NCBI RefSeq assembly: GCF_009866525.1
Contig: NZ_CM020866.1
Location: 1,791,646 to 1,855,645 of the forward strand
DNA length: 64,000 nucleotides
Direction of reading: 5' to 3'
DNA from: Spiroplasma poulsonii
GTDB taxonomy: Bacteria; Bacillota_I; Bacilli_A; Mycoplasmatales; Mycoplasmataceae
In this document: positions 44,301-54,222 of the stretch, one piece after another
Numbering within the stretch: the stretch's first letter is position 1
Layout: every line of letters begins with the position of its first letter
Position numbers and translations under genes: made by a program
The notes under the pieces: model-generated
Seen by the model: the letters and a program-made list of their open reading frames with translations, nothing else
Told to the model about the DNA's origin: nothing
The model's database searches: none

Positions 44301-44301
44301 G
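43486..44301 (+). CDS. IS3-family OrfB transposase (DDE), C-terminus truncated
   Basis: Read in the -1 frame from the A6 run. Helper region '[20 protein letters not shown]'; catalytic Asp in '[10 protein letters not shown]', Asp in '[13 protein letters not shown]', Glu in '[17 protein letters not shown]'. Ends 'LNYLTPIE' where the IS5-type insertion creates the TAG; a few residues are lost compared with the family. Confidence 0.9.
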
Positions 44302-45365
44302 ACTTCTTGCGATACCCCTTTTTATTAAAATATTATTATAAAATATAATTTATGAGGACATAAAAATATGAACAATAATAAATTTAATACTCTTAATAAT
44401 AGAGAATGGTTAAGATTAACAGGAATAAAAAAATCCACTTTTAATAAAATGTTAGATATTTTAAAAGTTGTTGAAATAGAAAAATTTAAAAAAGGTGGTA
44501 AAACTAATAAATTATCATTAGAAAATAGATTATTGATGACTTTATTATATTGACGAGAATATCAGACTTATTTTCATCTTGGTAAAAGTTTTGATATTAG
44601 TGAGGCTAATTGTTATCGTAATATTAAGTGAATTGAAGATATTTTAATTAAAAACTCTGATTTTCAACAACTTGCTGGTAAAAAAGCACTAATAAATGAT
44701 TATTTTAATGATAAAACTATTATTATTGATGCTACCGAAACTCCAATCCAACGCCCAAAAAAAGACAAAAACAATCTTATTCTGGTAAAAAGAAAAAACA
44801 CACGATCAAAACACAAGTAATTATCGAACAAGAAACCAAAAAAATTATTGCAACAAGTTTTTCGCTCGGAAAAAAACATGATTATGCTTTATTTAAAGAA
44901 TCAAAAATCCCAATTTTAAAAAATACCAAATTAATAGTTGATAGTGGTTATCAAGGAATACAAAAAAATCACAATAATGTTCTAATACCTACAAAGAAAA
45001 CAAAGAAAAATCCTTTAAACAAAGAACAAAAGCAATATAATAGACTAGTTTCAAAAATGAGAATTATTATTGAAAATATTTTTGCTATTCTTAAAAAATT
45101 TAAAATTATTACAGAAAAATATCGTAATCGAAGAAAAAGATTTGGTTTAAGATTTAATTTAATTGCCTCAATTTATAATTTACAATTATTATATTTAACA
45201 TAAAATATTTATTTAAAATTAAATAATTTAAATAATAAATTAATTTTTCGTTGTGGAAAAATATTAAATTTTTAAATAAAAAACATAATTAATTAAAATT
45301 ATATTTTTCTATTAGTATCTTTTTTACAAATATTTGCAATTTTTTAACAAGTAATGCAAGAAGTC
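44301..45365 (+). mobile_element. IS5-type element, full copy inside IS3-type element
   Basis: 1065 bp; nested insertion gives the order of events (IS3-type first). Confidence 0.95.
44368..45203 (+). CDS. IS5-type transposase
   Basis: Two substitutions in OrfA relative to the reference (Asp to Asn in 'TLNNREW', Ala to Val in 'KVVEIEK'); A7 site and OrfB intact. Confidence 0.87.
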
Positions 45366-45437
45366 TAATATAAAAATCTTTACTCTACATAAAATTTTTC
45401 CAAAAAACCCTTGCCATTCCAAGTAAGGAAGAAGATA

Positions 45438-45746
45438 ATGAATAAAACAGTTAAAGAATTAATAGAAGAAAATATAGATGAAGAAACTGGTTGATTTAAC
45501 CAAGAAATTAATTATTATCATTTATTAAATAATATTTTACAAGCACACGAAGAATCAATAAAAATATATGCTGATATTGTTCAAAAAGTCTCGTATGAAT
45601 GTAAAGAAAAACTTGAAGAAAAAGATAAAGAAATTATGGAATTAGAAAAACACTGTCTTTGTAAATATTGTTATGAATTACATCTGCATATCAAACCAAT
45701 AGAAAAAAAAGACCAAAAAATGGATGTAAATTCAAAATGGAATTAG
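45438..45746 (+). CDS. phage protein with coiled coil and Cys cluster, 102 aa
   Basis: MNKTVKELIEENIDEETGWF; helical middle, then 'EKHCLCKYCYELHLHIK' with C-x-C-x2-C and His, a likely zinc site. GAAGAAG upstream. N-terminus resembles the split gene at 41233. Unknown. Confidence 0.65.
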
Positions 45747-45768
45747 ATAGTAAAGGAAGAATGAAATA

Positions 45769-45975
45769 ATGAATATAAAAAATGCTTGATTAACATTTAT
45801 TAGTGTAAATTGAAATAAAGGAAAAGATAAAAAATATAAGTGTTATTGAAAAGATAATTCTATTGACATATTAACATTATCAGAATTATATTTTAATTTT
45901 TCAAAAACAAGTGAATTAAAAATTTATTACGATTGAAAATTGTTAAAGAGGAATAATTATGAGTGATATTGTTAA
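45769..45975 (+). CDS. small aromatic phage protein, 68 aa
   Basis: MNIKNAWLTFISVNWNKGKD..., seven UGA-Trp codons, the last two residues before the end being 'WYC'. Overlaps the next gene by 17 nt. Unknown. Confidence 0.55.
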
Positions 45976-46429
45976 AAATACTATTAAAAATGTAATATAC
46001 CCATTTTCAATAACGGGAGCAGATTTTAAAAACTTATCAATGTTAGCATTACCTATTAAAAAATGAATTGATGAAAATGGAGAGGAGTTTGCAGATTTTA
46101 TTATGCGACATCGTAATCTTTGAAATACTAGTCAATATGAAAATATTCATTTAAAAGATATGCCAGCTGCAATGGATAAAGTTGATATATTATTTCGTGA
46201 GCCATTACAATTAATTAAAAATTTTAAAGATGAATTAAATCGAATTCGTACTAATACTATTACATTTGAAAATTATTTACAAAATCATAAAATTGAAATT
46301 AAAAATAATATGACACAAGCTCGTTTTATAAAGCAAGATCAATTATTTAAAGAAGAAGAATTAAAAAAACAAGTGTTAATTGAAGAAGCTAATGATTTAA
46401 GTGAAGATATGGGTCTTGATATAGATTAA
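45959..46429 (+). CDS. phage protein upstream of recT (DUF1351-like?), 156 aa
   Basis: MSDIVKNTIKNVIYPFSITG; segment 'KKWIDENGEEFADFIMRHRN' followed by 'LKDMPAAMDKVDILFREPLQ' and a Glu/Lys coiled coil resembles phage DUF1351 proteins that stand beside recT. AGAGGAAT upstream. Its TAA at 46427 is in the same frame as the next gene, 24 nt ahead, so these may once have been one protein. Confidence 0.6.
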
Positions 46430-46453
46430 ATTCAAGATGAACAAGTTCGCGTC

Positions 46454-46744
46454 ATGGAAAAAATTGAGCAAATTGATAAATCACTTGATCCAAAACAACT
46501 TAAAAAAGTTGGTATTAATATAATTAAAGAAAAATTATTAATTAAAGATATTGAAGTAATTGGAATTAATAATGATTTTTTAGAAAATGCTAATCAATAT
46601 GAATTAAAGCAATTAATTAAATATTTAATTGTTGATGAGAAGTTATTTAAAAACACAATTAAAGCACAATGAGATACAAATACAGATACTAAATTAATTG
46701 GTATTAAAGGTATTAATTTTAAAATAAATAAAGGAGGAAAATAA
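46454..46744 (+). CDS. phage protein, 96 aa, possible second half of preceding gene
   Basis: MEKIEQIDKSLDPKQLKKVG ... 'GIKGINFKINKGGK'. No good ribosome site precedes the ATG; upstream codons 'IQDEQVRV' are open back to the TAA at 46427. Likely continuation after a nonsense change. Its end contains the AGGAGG for recT. Confidence 0.55.
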
Positions 46745-46745
46745 T

Positions 46746-46869
46746 ATGACAAATATTGTTGATTTTTTAAGAACAGATGTAGCAACTGATTGAATAAAAA
46801 GTAAGTTTTCAGATGAAAATGAAATTAGAAGATTTAAAAGTAATTTAGTATCAATTGCAAATAATAATA
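46746..46869 (+). pseudogene. RecT-type single-strand annealing protein, N-terminal fragment
   Basis: MTNIVDFLRTDVATDWIKSK then 'EIRRFKSNLVSIANNN' matches the start of RecT proteins (the 'F-x-x-x-L-x-x-x-x-x-N' segment). Excellent AGGAGG. The IS at 46870 removes the rest, and the DNA beyond the IS is unrelated and on the other strand. Family role: phage recombination by strand annealing. Fragment only, so moderate certainty. Confidence 0.6.
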
Positions 46870-47934
46870 GACTTCTTGCGATACCCTTTTTTATTAAAAT
46901 ATTATTATAAAATATAATTTATGAGGACATAAAAATATGAACAATAATAAATTTAATACTCTTAATGATAGAGAATGGTTAAGATTAACAGGAATAAAAA
47001 AATTCACTTTTAATAAAATGTTAGATATTTTAAAAGTTGCTGAAATAGAAAAATTTAAAAAAGGTGGTAAAACTAATAAATTATCATTAGAAAATAGATT
47101 ATTGATGACTTTATTATATTGACGAGAATATCAGACTTATTTTCATCTTGGTAAAAGTTTTGATATTAGTGAGGCTAATTGTTATCGTAATATTAAGTGA
47201 ATTGAAGATATTTTAATTAAAAACTCTGATTTTCAACAACTTGCTGGTAAAAAAGCACTAATAAATGATTATTTTAATGATAAAACTATTATTATTGATG
47301 CTACCGAAACTCCAATCCAACGCCCAAAAAAAGACAAAAACAATCTTATTCTGGTAAAAAGAAAAAACACACGATCAAAACACAAGTAATTATCGAACAA
47401 GAAACCAAAAAAATTATTGAAACAAGTTTTTCGCTCGGAAAAAAACATGATTATGCTTTATTTAAAGAATCAAAAATCCCAATTTTAAAAAATACCAAAT
47501 TAATAGTTGATAGTGGTTATCAAGGAATACAAAAAAATCACAATAATGTTCTAATACCTACAAAGAAAACAAAGAAAAACCCTTTAAACAAAGAACAAAA
47601 GCAATATAATAGACCAGTTTCAAAAATGAGAATTATTATTGAAAATATTTTTGCTATTCTTAAAAAATTTAAAATTATTACAGAAAAATATCGTAATCGA
47701 AGAAAAAGATTTGGTTTAAGATTTAATTTAATTGCCTCAATTTATAATTTACAATTATTATATTTAACATAAAATATTTATTTAAAATTAAATAATTTAA
47801 ATAATAAATTAATTTTTCGTTGTGGAAAAATATTAAATTTTTAAATAAAAAACATAATTAATTAAAATTATATTTTTCTATTAGTATCTTTTTTACAAAT
47901 ATTTGCAATTTTTTAACAAGTAATGCAAGAAGTC
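46870..47934 (+). mobile_element. IS5-type element, full copy in recT
   Basis: 1065 bp with TA on both sides, but left and right host sequences do not join into one gene. A rearrangement through this copy is likely. Confidence 0.94.
46937..47772 (+). CDS. IS5-type transposase, variant
   Basis: Differs from the reference by Ser to Phe in 'IKKFTFN', Ala to Glu in 'KKIIETS' and Leu to Pro in 'YNRPVSK' close to the catalytic Glu. Activity doubtful. Confidence 0.82.
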
Positions 47935-48155
47935 TAATGTTGACAAGTTAAAAGTTCTTGTTTTCCTACTATTTGTGCATTGATAAAATTATTAAAATGT
48001 TCCATCATTGATTTACCTTTTTCATAATCATCTAAACTTAATTTTTTACATAATTCAATAAATTCATCACAAACATCTTTATATGTTTTATTGCTTAAAC
48101 TTTCTTGTAAATATATTTGTTGCTCTTGGCTTATTTGTATAACTGTTTTTGCCAT
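47935..48155 (-). CDS. phage-type hypothetical, 73 aa, 3' end at IS
   Basis: MAKTVIQISQEQQIYLQESL ... 'NAQIVGKQELLTCQH'; GGGAGG upstream. Stop codon is made by the IS end, so the natural C-terminus is probably lost. Helical, unknown. Confidence 0.6.
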
Positions 48156-48157
48156 TA

Positions 48158-48241
48158 TTAGTATCCTCCCTTACAAAATAAACATAAATCGCTATCAATC
48201 GTATTTACTGGACATTGACATTTTTTACAATATTTTGCCAT
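48158..48241 (-). CDS. zinc-ribbon microprotein, 27 aa
   Basis: MAKYCKKCQCPVNTIDSDLC then 'LFCKGGY': two C-x2-C pairs in 27 residues, enough for a minimal zinc ribbon. Overlaps the upstream gene by 17 nt. Small but the pattern is convincing. Confidence 0.55.
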   Translation of the reverse strand: MAKYCKKCQCPVNTIDSDLCLFCKGGY

Positions 48242-48380
48242 TATCAATTGCCTCTTTTAATTCTTCATAAACCATTTTTAATGTCTCATGTGCCATTTTG
48301 TTAGGTCATTTTTTAAAATCATCACCACATATTTGTTTTACTTGTTCTATTTGTTTAATAATACTGTTAATTTTTTCCAT
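48225..48380 (-). CDS. small phage-type protein, 51 aa
   Basis: MEKINSIIKQIEQVKQICGD ... helical; AAGGAGAAA ribosome site. First of three overlapping minus-strand genes. Unknown. Confidence 0.55.
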
Positions 48381-48404
48381 ATCACATTTCTCCTTCTTAA
48401 ACGT

Positions 48405-48425
48405 AAAAAACCGCTTTTACGCGGT
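48405..48425 (-). terminator. terminator of ispE-rsmA-rnmV operon
   Basis: ACCGC-GTAAAA-GCGGT then TTTTTT on minus. Confidence 0.75.
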
Positions 48426-48471
48426 ATTATGCTAAATTCTTAAATGTGTATGGTACCTTACAAAAATTAAT

Positions 48472-49215
48472 TTATCATACTAAAAAAGCACCCCCACTAC
48501 CTGATAGCATAACATTTTGGTGTTCTTTTTTTAAAGTCATATAAAATTTTTTTAACTTTGAATTAATTTTAAAAGCAGGTTGTTGCAGCATATTATAGTA
48601 GGTATTAGTATTTTTCTTTGTTTTATAATAGTTATAATTATAATCAAACTCTTGATAAACATCTTTTGTAATTGATGAAATTTTTGAATCAATAACTTTA
48701 AGATTAGGAATTTCATATTTTTTAATTTGTTTAGATGTTAAATATGTAATTTTATTACCACAGCCAGAAATAATTGCTGGTCTTTCTAAGTAAAAAAATA
48801 AAGCATCTGAACTAAGACTTTTAATTAACTTTTTAACTTTTTTTGAATAATAATTAATCTTAAAAAAATTACAAATTAGTTTAATAACAGCAACAGCATT
48901 ACTAGCCGAATAACCTAAACCGGAACCAATTGTTGTGTTTTTAATTAAATTAATATGTAACGAAATTGTTTTAAATTTAGGAAATACTATCAAGAACTTA
49001 TGATAAGCATCTAAAACAGTATTATTATTTCAATCAAGTTCTTTTTTATTACAAGTAAAAATTGTTTGTACGCCTTGATAAGGCAAAACCTCAAGCATAT
49101 CATATTCTAATTTATAAGGAAAAATAATACTTTGAATTCGATGCATTTTTTTTCATCGATTTCTACGAAAAACTTTTAATGTTAAATTAAATTTACCATA
49201 TGATTTAATTTGCAT
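48472..49215 (-). CDS. ispE: 4-diphosphocytidyl-2-C-methyl-D-erythritol kinase, 247 aa
   Basis: GHMP kinase of the MEP isoprenoid pathway. MQIKSYGKFNLTLKVFRRNR has the substrate-side start ('K-x-N-L-x-L'); ATP loop 'TTIGSGLGYSASNAVAVIKL' near residue 100; C-terminal 'NVMLSGSGGAFLVW'. Slightly shorter than bacterial enzymes (about 280-290). The stop at 48472 is TAA; a TGA two codons earlier is Trp. Overlaps rsmA by one base (TAATG), a common bacterial pairing. Confidence 0.88.
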
Positions 49216-50066
49216 TATTGACCTTCTTTCTCATTTTGTTTAACTTCATTATATAATAAATAAAAATCATTTAAGGTTAATCTTTCTGATCGTAAAGTTA
49301 AAGAATAATTTAATTTTAATAAAATATTTTGTGCCAATGTTTTATTATGCAAAATAGTTGCTAAATTATTTAAGATTGTTTTTCGCTTTGTCGCAAACAT
49401 TGCTCGAATAAATACAATAAAATCTTCTTCATTTTTTAAATCAGGATATTTTCGATTTAGTTTAAATTTTAGAACAACACTATCGACTTTAGGAACAGGA
49501 ACAAAATTATTGCGTCCAACTAAACAAACTTTTTCAATATCACTATAAAGTTGACAAACAATCGAAAGATTATTATACGCCCTTGAATTTGGTTGAGCCA
49601 TAATTCGATCACCAACTTCTTTTTGCATCATTAAAACAACTTCTTTTACTTTTGGATTCTTTATTTTTAATAATTTAAAAATAATTGGAGAAGTAATATA
49701 ATAAGGAATATTTGAAATAATATTAATTGGATTATTATCTGGAAATTCAGTTGCAAACAATGTTTCTAAATCAAGTGTTAAAATATCTGCTTCAATAATT
49801 TTAAAATTTTGATTTTGAAATTTTACTGTTAAATATTTTACTAAATCAGGATCAATTTCAACACAAACAAATTTATTTGCTTTTAATAAAATTTCATTGG
49901 TTAAAGCTCCTATCCCCGGACCAATTTCTAAAATATTGGTTTTTGGAAATTCAAATACACTATTAACAATTTTATTGATAAAATAAGAATTTGTTAAAAA
50001 ATTTTGGCCTTTACTTTTTTTGGCAATAATTCCTTCTGCCCACATTTCCTGATTTTGTTTTTTCAT
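49215..50066 (-). CDS. rsmA: 16S rRNA dimethyladenosine transferase, 283 aa
   Basis: Dimethylates two adjacent adenosines near the 3' end of 16S rRNA during small-subunit maturation. 'AKKSKGQNFLTNSYFINKIV' start region, SAM motif I 'ILEIGPGIGALTNEIL', acidic 'VCVEIDPDLVKYL', catalytic 'ISNIPYYITSPIIFKLL'. GGAGAAA ribosome site within the end of rnmV. Also called ksgA. Intact. Confidence 0.96.
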   Translation of the reverse strand: MKKQNQEMWAEGIIAKKSKGQNFLTNSYFINKIVNSVFEFPKTNILEIGPGIGALTNEILLKANKFVCVEIDPDLVKYLTVKFQNQNFKIIEADILTLDLETLFATEFPDNNPINIISNIPYYITSPIIFKLLKIKNPKVKEVVLMMQKEVGDRIMAQPNSRAYNNLSIVCQLYSDIEKVCLVGRNNFVPVPKVDSVVLKFKLNRKYPDLKNEEDFIVFIRAMFATKRKTILNNLATILHNKTLAQNILLKLNYSLTLRSERLTLNDFYLLYNEVKQNEKEGQ

Positions 50067-50070
50067 ATTA

Positions 50071-50607
50071 TTATTTCTCCTCTAAAGTTTTAATTAAATC
50101 ATCTTTTGTTATATTCATATAGTTTAAATATTTAAATGTTGTTTTATTATTTATGAGAGATAAATTATAATAATTAATAATTTTTTGACGTTTTAATTTT
50201 GAATCAACAAGATTAATATAATCACTTCATAATAAACTATCACCAGTCTTGTTACTAAAGGTAATAAGATTGCTAATACTATTTTTAATTGCGGAGATAG
50301 AAGCTTCTGCAACCCCCACCTTTTTTCCTCTAATTGCATCAACTTTATCAATAAAAGTATGAATACAATTATTGTCTAAATAATCACTAATGATTTGTCG
50401 CAATTTTTGACCAGAATGATCAGGGTCGGTAAAAATTATTATTTTATTATGTAAACTAATTTTTTTAATTAATGCTAACTTTTCTGTTGTAATTCCACTC
50501 CCCCCAGTTTCAATTATTTTAAGATCAGGAAAAATGCTTTTCAATTTTGCCGCATCTGTTTTGCCTTCTACAATAATGAATGTTCCCACTGTCGCCTTTT
50601 CCCCCAT
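50071..50607 (-). CDS. rnmV: ribonuclease M5, 178 aa
   Basis: Processes 5S rRNA precursors. Toprim domain: 'TFIIVEGKTDAAKLKSIFPD', then 'IIFTDPDHSGQKLRQ' (D-x-D) and the family's 'DKVDAIRGKKVGVAEASISAI'. UGA-Trp at 50229; ends 'LIKTLEEK'. First gene of the operon, divergent from mreB with about 110 nt between. Confidence 0.92.
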
Positions 50608-50716
50608 AAAAATCTTTTTGGTTTAATTTATCATAATTTTATAGTATAATTATACTAGACTGTTATATTAAAATAATGATAAATTTTAAATATAGGAGTA
50701 GGAGGCAAAAAGAAAT

Positions 50717-51766
50717 ATGGCTAATTATAAATTTGGAAAAGATTACTCATTTTTAGCTCTAGACCTAGGTACAGCTAATACAGTAGCATATGTTTCAGGA
50801 CAAGGGATTGTTTATAACGAACCTTCAATGATGGCATATGACACCTTAAGTAACTCATTAATTACCTTAGGGAACGAAGCATACAAAATGGTTGGAAAAA
50901 CACATGAACATATTAGAATGGTAACACCTTTAGTTGATGGCGTTATTTCAGATATGGATGCTGCCCAAGATTTATTAAAACACATTTTTAGTAGATTAAA
51001 ATTATCAGGAATTTGAAAAAATTCACTAGTAATATTAGCATGCCCAAGTGGAGTTACAGAATTAGAACGTGGTGCTTTAAGAGCAATCGCAAAAGATATG
51101 GGAGCAAGTTACGTTTTAGTTGAAGAAGAAGTTAAACTAGCAGCATTAGGAGCTGGTTTAAACATCGGATTAGCACAAGGAAACTTGGTAATCGATATTG
51201 GTGGAGGAACAACTGATATAGCAATTATTTCAGCAGGTGATATTGTAATTTCAAAATCAGTTAAAGTTGCTGGAAAACACTTAGATCAAGAAATTCAGAA
51301 ATACATTCGTGCCGAGTATAATGTTTTAATTGGAATTAGAACTGCCGAACAAATTAAAAAAGAAATTGGAGCATTAGTTAAAATAATTAATGAAAAACCA
51401 GTTCGTGCCTTTGGGCGTGATATTATTACTGGATTACCACGTGAAGTAATGATTAAACCTGAAGAAATTAAAAACGTTTTATTAGCACCATTTTCAAGAA
51501 TTACAGACTTATTAGTTGAAGTATTAGAACAAACACCACCTGAATTAGCAGGAGATGTTATTAGAAATGGAATTACAATTTGTGGAGGCGGAGCTTTAAT
51601 TCGTGGAATTGTTAAATATTTTGAATCAATTTTCCAATTAAAAGTAAAAGCTGCAAATGATCCGTTAATGTGTGTAATTGATGGCGCTAAAACATATGAA
51701 AAAAACTTAGGTGCTGTAATTGAAAGAATCCAATTGTTAGAAGCAAATGAATACAAAATTGCATAA
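50717..51766 (+). CDS. mreB: MreB actin-like protein, 349 aa (probably MreB2)
   Basis: Actin homologue that forms the internal ribbon of helical, wall-less spiroplasmas. Phosphate 1 'ALDLGTANTVAYVSGQGIV' near residue 15; catalytic-Glu region 'VEEEVKLAALGAGL'; phosphate 2 'VIDIGGGTTDIAIISAG' with the normal Thr; 'ICGGGALIRGI' adenosine loop. All ATPase residues kept, in contrast to its downstream neighbour. GGAGG ribosome site; a terminator follows, so it may be expressed separately. Paralogue number is inferred from pairing with MreB3. Confidence 0.9.
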
Positions 51767-51771
51767 AAATT

Positions 51772-51796
51772 AAAAGTATATTAAGATTATACTTTT
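51772..51796 (+). terminator. terminator between the mreB genes
   Basis: AAAAGTATA / TATACTTTT stem, then T's. An A-rich tract follows at 51828-51848. 51797-52015 otherwise holds only promoter-like AT sequence. Confidence 0.8.
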
Positions 51797-52015
51797 TTTT
51801 CTAACAAGAGCATAAAATAAAACAAAACACCAAAAAAAAAAAAAATTAAATTGTTGTTTTTAATTGCAAATTGCTCTTAATTTTATATATAATAAAATTA
51901 CTTGATATTGAATTTTTTATTACTATTAAGGGGTTTAATATTTAAGAAAATTATTATGTTATTTATTATTGCTATGTTTTTAACTAAGCAATAAACGGAA
52001 GGAGACATTTTAAAG

Positions 52016-53074
52016 ATGGCAATATCAGACGTATTGAAAAATACATTCAACATCTCACCAAAGCCACCTCGTAAATTTATCGCTATAGATTTGGGGACAA
52101 CTAATTCGATCGCTTATGTTGCAGGGAGAGGTATTATTTTCAACGAAGCATCAGTAATGGCATATGAAATTGGAACTAATAAACTAATTGCATTAGGATA
52201 TGATGCTAAAAAGTTAATTGGGAAAACTCATGATAAAATTGAAATTTATACACCATTACGTAATGGAGCAGTTACAGACTTAGCTATTGCTGAAGAATTT
52301 ATTCAGCAAATAGGAAAAAAAGCAAAGGTGGCTGACTTATGAAAGAATGCTATTGTTTTAATTGCATGTCCAAAAAATGTTACAGACTTAGAAAAACGAG
52401 CAATAATCCAAATGTGTAAAAATATTGGTGCAGATTTTGTTAAAATTGAAGAAGATTCATTAATGGCTGCTCTAGGAGCCGGAGAAAACATTTTTGCACC
52501 AAAAGGAACTTTTGTTTTAGACATTGGTGGTGGAAAAACAAGTTGCGCTATTATTTCAGCTGGTGGAATTGTTAAAAGCAAATCAATTAAAACAGCCGGA
52601 AATTATATTGATGAAGAAATTTTAAAATACATCCGCGCTAAACATACAATTTCAATTGGCGTTGTGACAGCAGAACAAATTAAAAAACAAATTGGATCAT
52701 TATATAAAACAAAAGAAAACAAAAAAATGATTATTTTTGGAAGAGACGTTGTAACAGGAATGCCAAAAGAAGCGGAAATTTTAGATTCAGAAATTAGAAA
52801 GTTATTAATAAGTGTTTTTTCATCAATTACACAATTAATAACTGAAGTGTTAGAACAAACACCCGCTGAATTAGCTGGTGATGCTGTAGCTAACGGTATT
52901 TTAGTTACTGGTGGCTGTGGACAAATCGCAGGAATTAAAGAATTTTTATCAGATTATTTCCAAATTCCAGTTCGTATTGCTAAAAATGCCGAAACATCTG
53001 TTATTGATGGTTGCATTGCATATGAGAAAAAAATTAGAGATGGATTAATTGAAGAAAACAAAAAAAATAGATAA
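52016..53074 (+). CDS. mreB3: MreB3-type actin homologue with altered ATPase site, 352 aa
   Basis: Starts MAISDVLKNTFNISPKPPRK (an N-terminal extension of about 17 residues). Phosphate 1 'IAIDLGTTNSIAYVAGRG'. The usual catalytic Glu is Asp147 ('IEEDSLMAALGAG') and the usual Thr of phosphate 2 is Lys174 ('LDIGGGKTSCAIISAG'). These are the same substitutions, at the same numbers, that I recall for S. eriocheiris MreB3, which hydrolyses ATP very weakly. GGAGA ribosome site, own terminator. Role: cell shape and swimming ribbon, probably in copolymer with other MreBs. Confidence 0.9.
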
Positions 53075-53087
53075 ACAAATGTTTATC
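53070..53087 (+). terminator. terminator of mreB3
   Basis: GATAAACA-AA-TGTTTATC then TTTTTTT, overlapping the last codons. Confidence 0.88.
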
Positions 53088-53154
53088 TTTTTTTATGACA
53101 ATAATTTTTATAAAAATGATAAAATAACAATATATAAGGTGTGAAGTAAGAATA

Positions 53155-54219
53155 GACTTCTTGCATTACTTGTTAAAAAATTGCAAATATTTGTAAAAAA
53201 GATACTAATAGAAAAATATAATTTTAATTAATTATGTTTTTTATTTAAAAATTTAATATTTTTCCACAACGAAAAATTAATTTATTATTTAAATTATTTA
53301 ATTTTAAATAAATATTTTATGTTAAATATAATAATTGTAAATTATAAATTGAGGCAATTAAATTAAATCTTAAACCAAATCTTTTTCTTCGATTACGATA
53401 TTTTTCTGTAATAATTTTAAATTTTTTAAGAATAGCAAAAATATTTTCAATAATAATTCTCATTTTTGAAACTAGTCTATTATATTGCTTTTGTTCTTTG
53501 TTTAAAGGGTTTTTCTTTGTTTTCTTTGTAGGTATTAGAACATTATTGTGATTTTTTTGTATTCCTTGATAACCACTATCAACTATTAATTTGGTATTTT
53601 TTAAAATTGGGATTTTTGATTCTTTAAATAAAGCATAATCATGTTTTTTTCCGAGCGAAAAACTTGTTGCAATAATTTTTTTGGTTTCTTGTTCGATAAT
53701 TACTTGTGTTTTGATCGTGTGTTTTTTCTTTTCACCAGAATAAGATTGTTTTTGTCTTTTTTTGGGCGTTGGATTGGAGTTTCGGTAGCATCAATAATAA
53801 TAGTTTTATCATTAAAATAATCATTTATTAGTGCTTTTTTACCAGCAAGTTGTTGAAAATCAGAGTTTTTAATTAAAATATCTTCAATTCACTTAATATT
53901 ACGATAACAATTAGCCTCACTAATATCAAAACTTTTACCAAGATGAAAATAAGTCTGATATTCTCGTCAATATAATAAAGTCATCAATAATCTATTTTCT
54001 AATGATAATTTATTAGTTTTACCACCTTTTTTAAATTTTTCTATTTCAGCAACTTTTAAAATATCTAACATTTTATTAAAAGTGGATTTTTTTATTCCTG
54101 TTAATCTTAACCATTCTCTATCATTAAGAGTATTAAATTTATTATTGTTCATATTTTTATGTCCTCATAAATTATATTTTATAATAATATTTTAATAAAA
54201 AAGGGTATCGCAAGAAGTC
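53155..54219 (-). mobile_element. IS5-type element, full copy
   Basis: 1065 bp, TA on both sides, at the boundary between mreB3 and accessory DNA. Confidence 0.95.
53317..54152 (-). CDS. IS5-type transposase
   Basis: A Lys-to-Glu change in the Lys-rich stretch after the shift ('SGEKKKH'); otherwise like the reference. Confidence 0.87.
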
Positions 54220-54222
54220 TAT

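Noticed and set aside
41303..47990. CRISPR array suggested by repeated blocks
   Set aside because: The repeats are full IS copies, not short repeats with spacers, and no cas genes exist.
51295..51756. Minus-strand frame of 153 codons inside mreB
   Set aside because: Shadow of MreB; no start signal, no recognisable protein.
51828..51848. Poly-A tract as a phase-variable element
   Set aside because: It lies between a terminator and the mreB3 promoter region with no clear link to either box; no support beyond the run itself.
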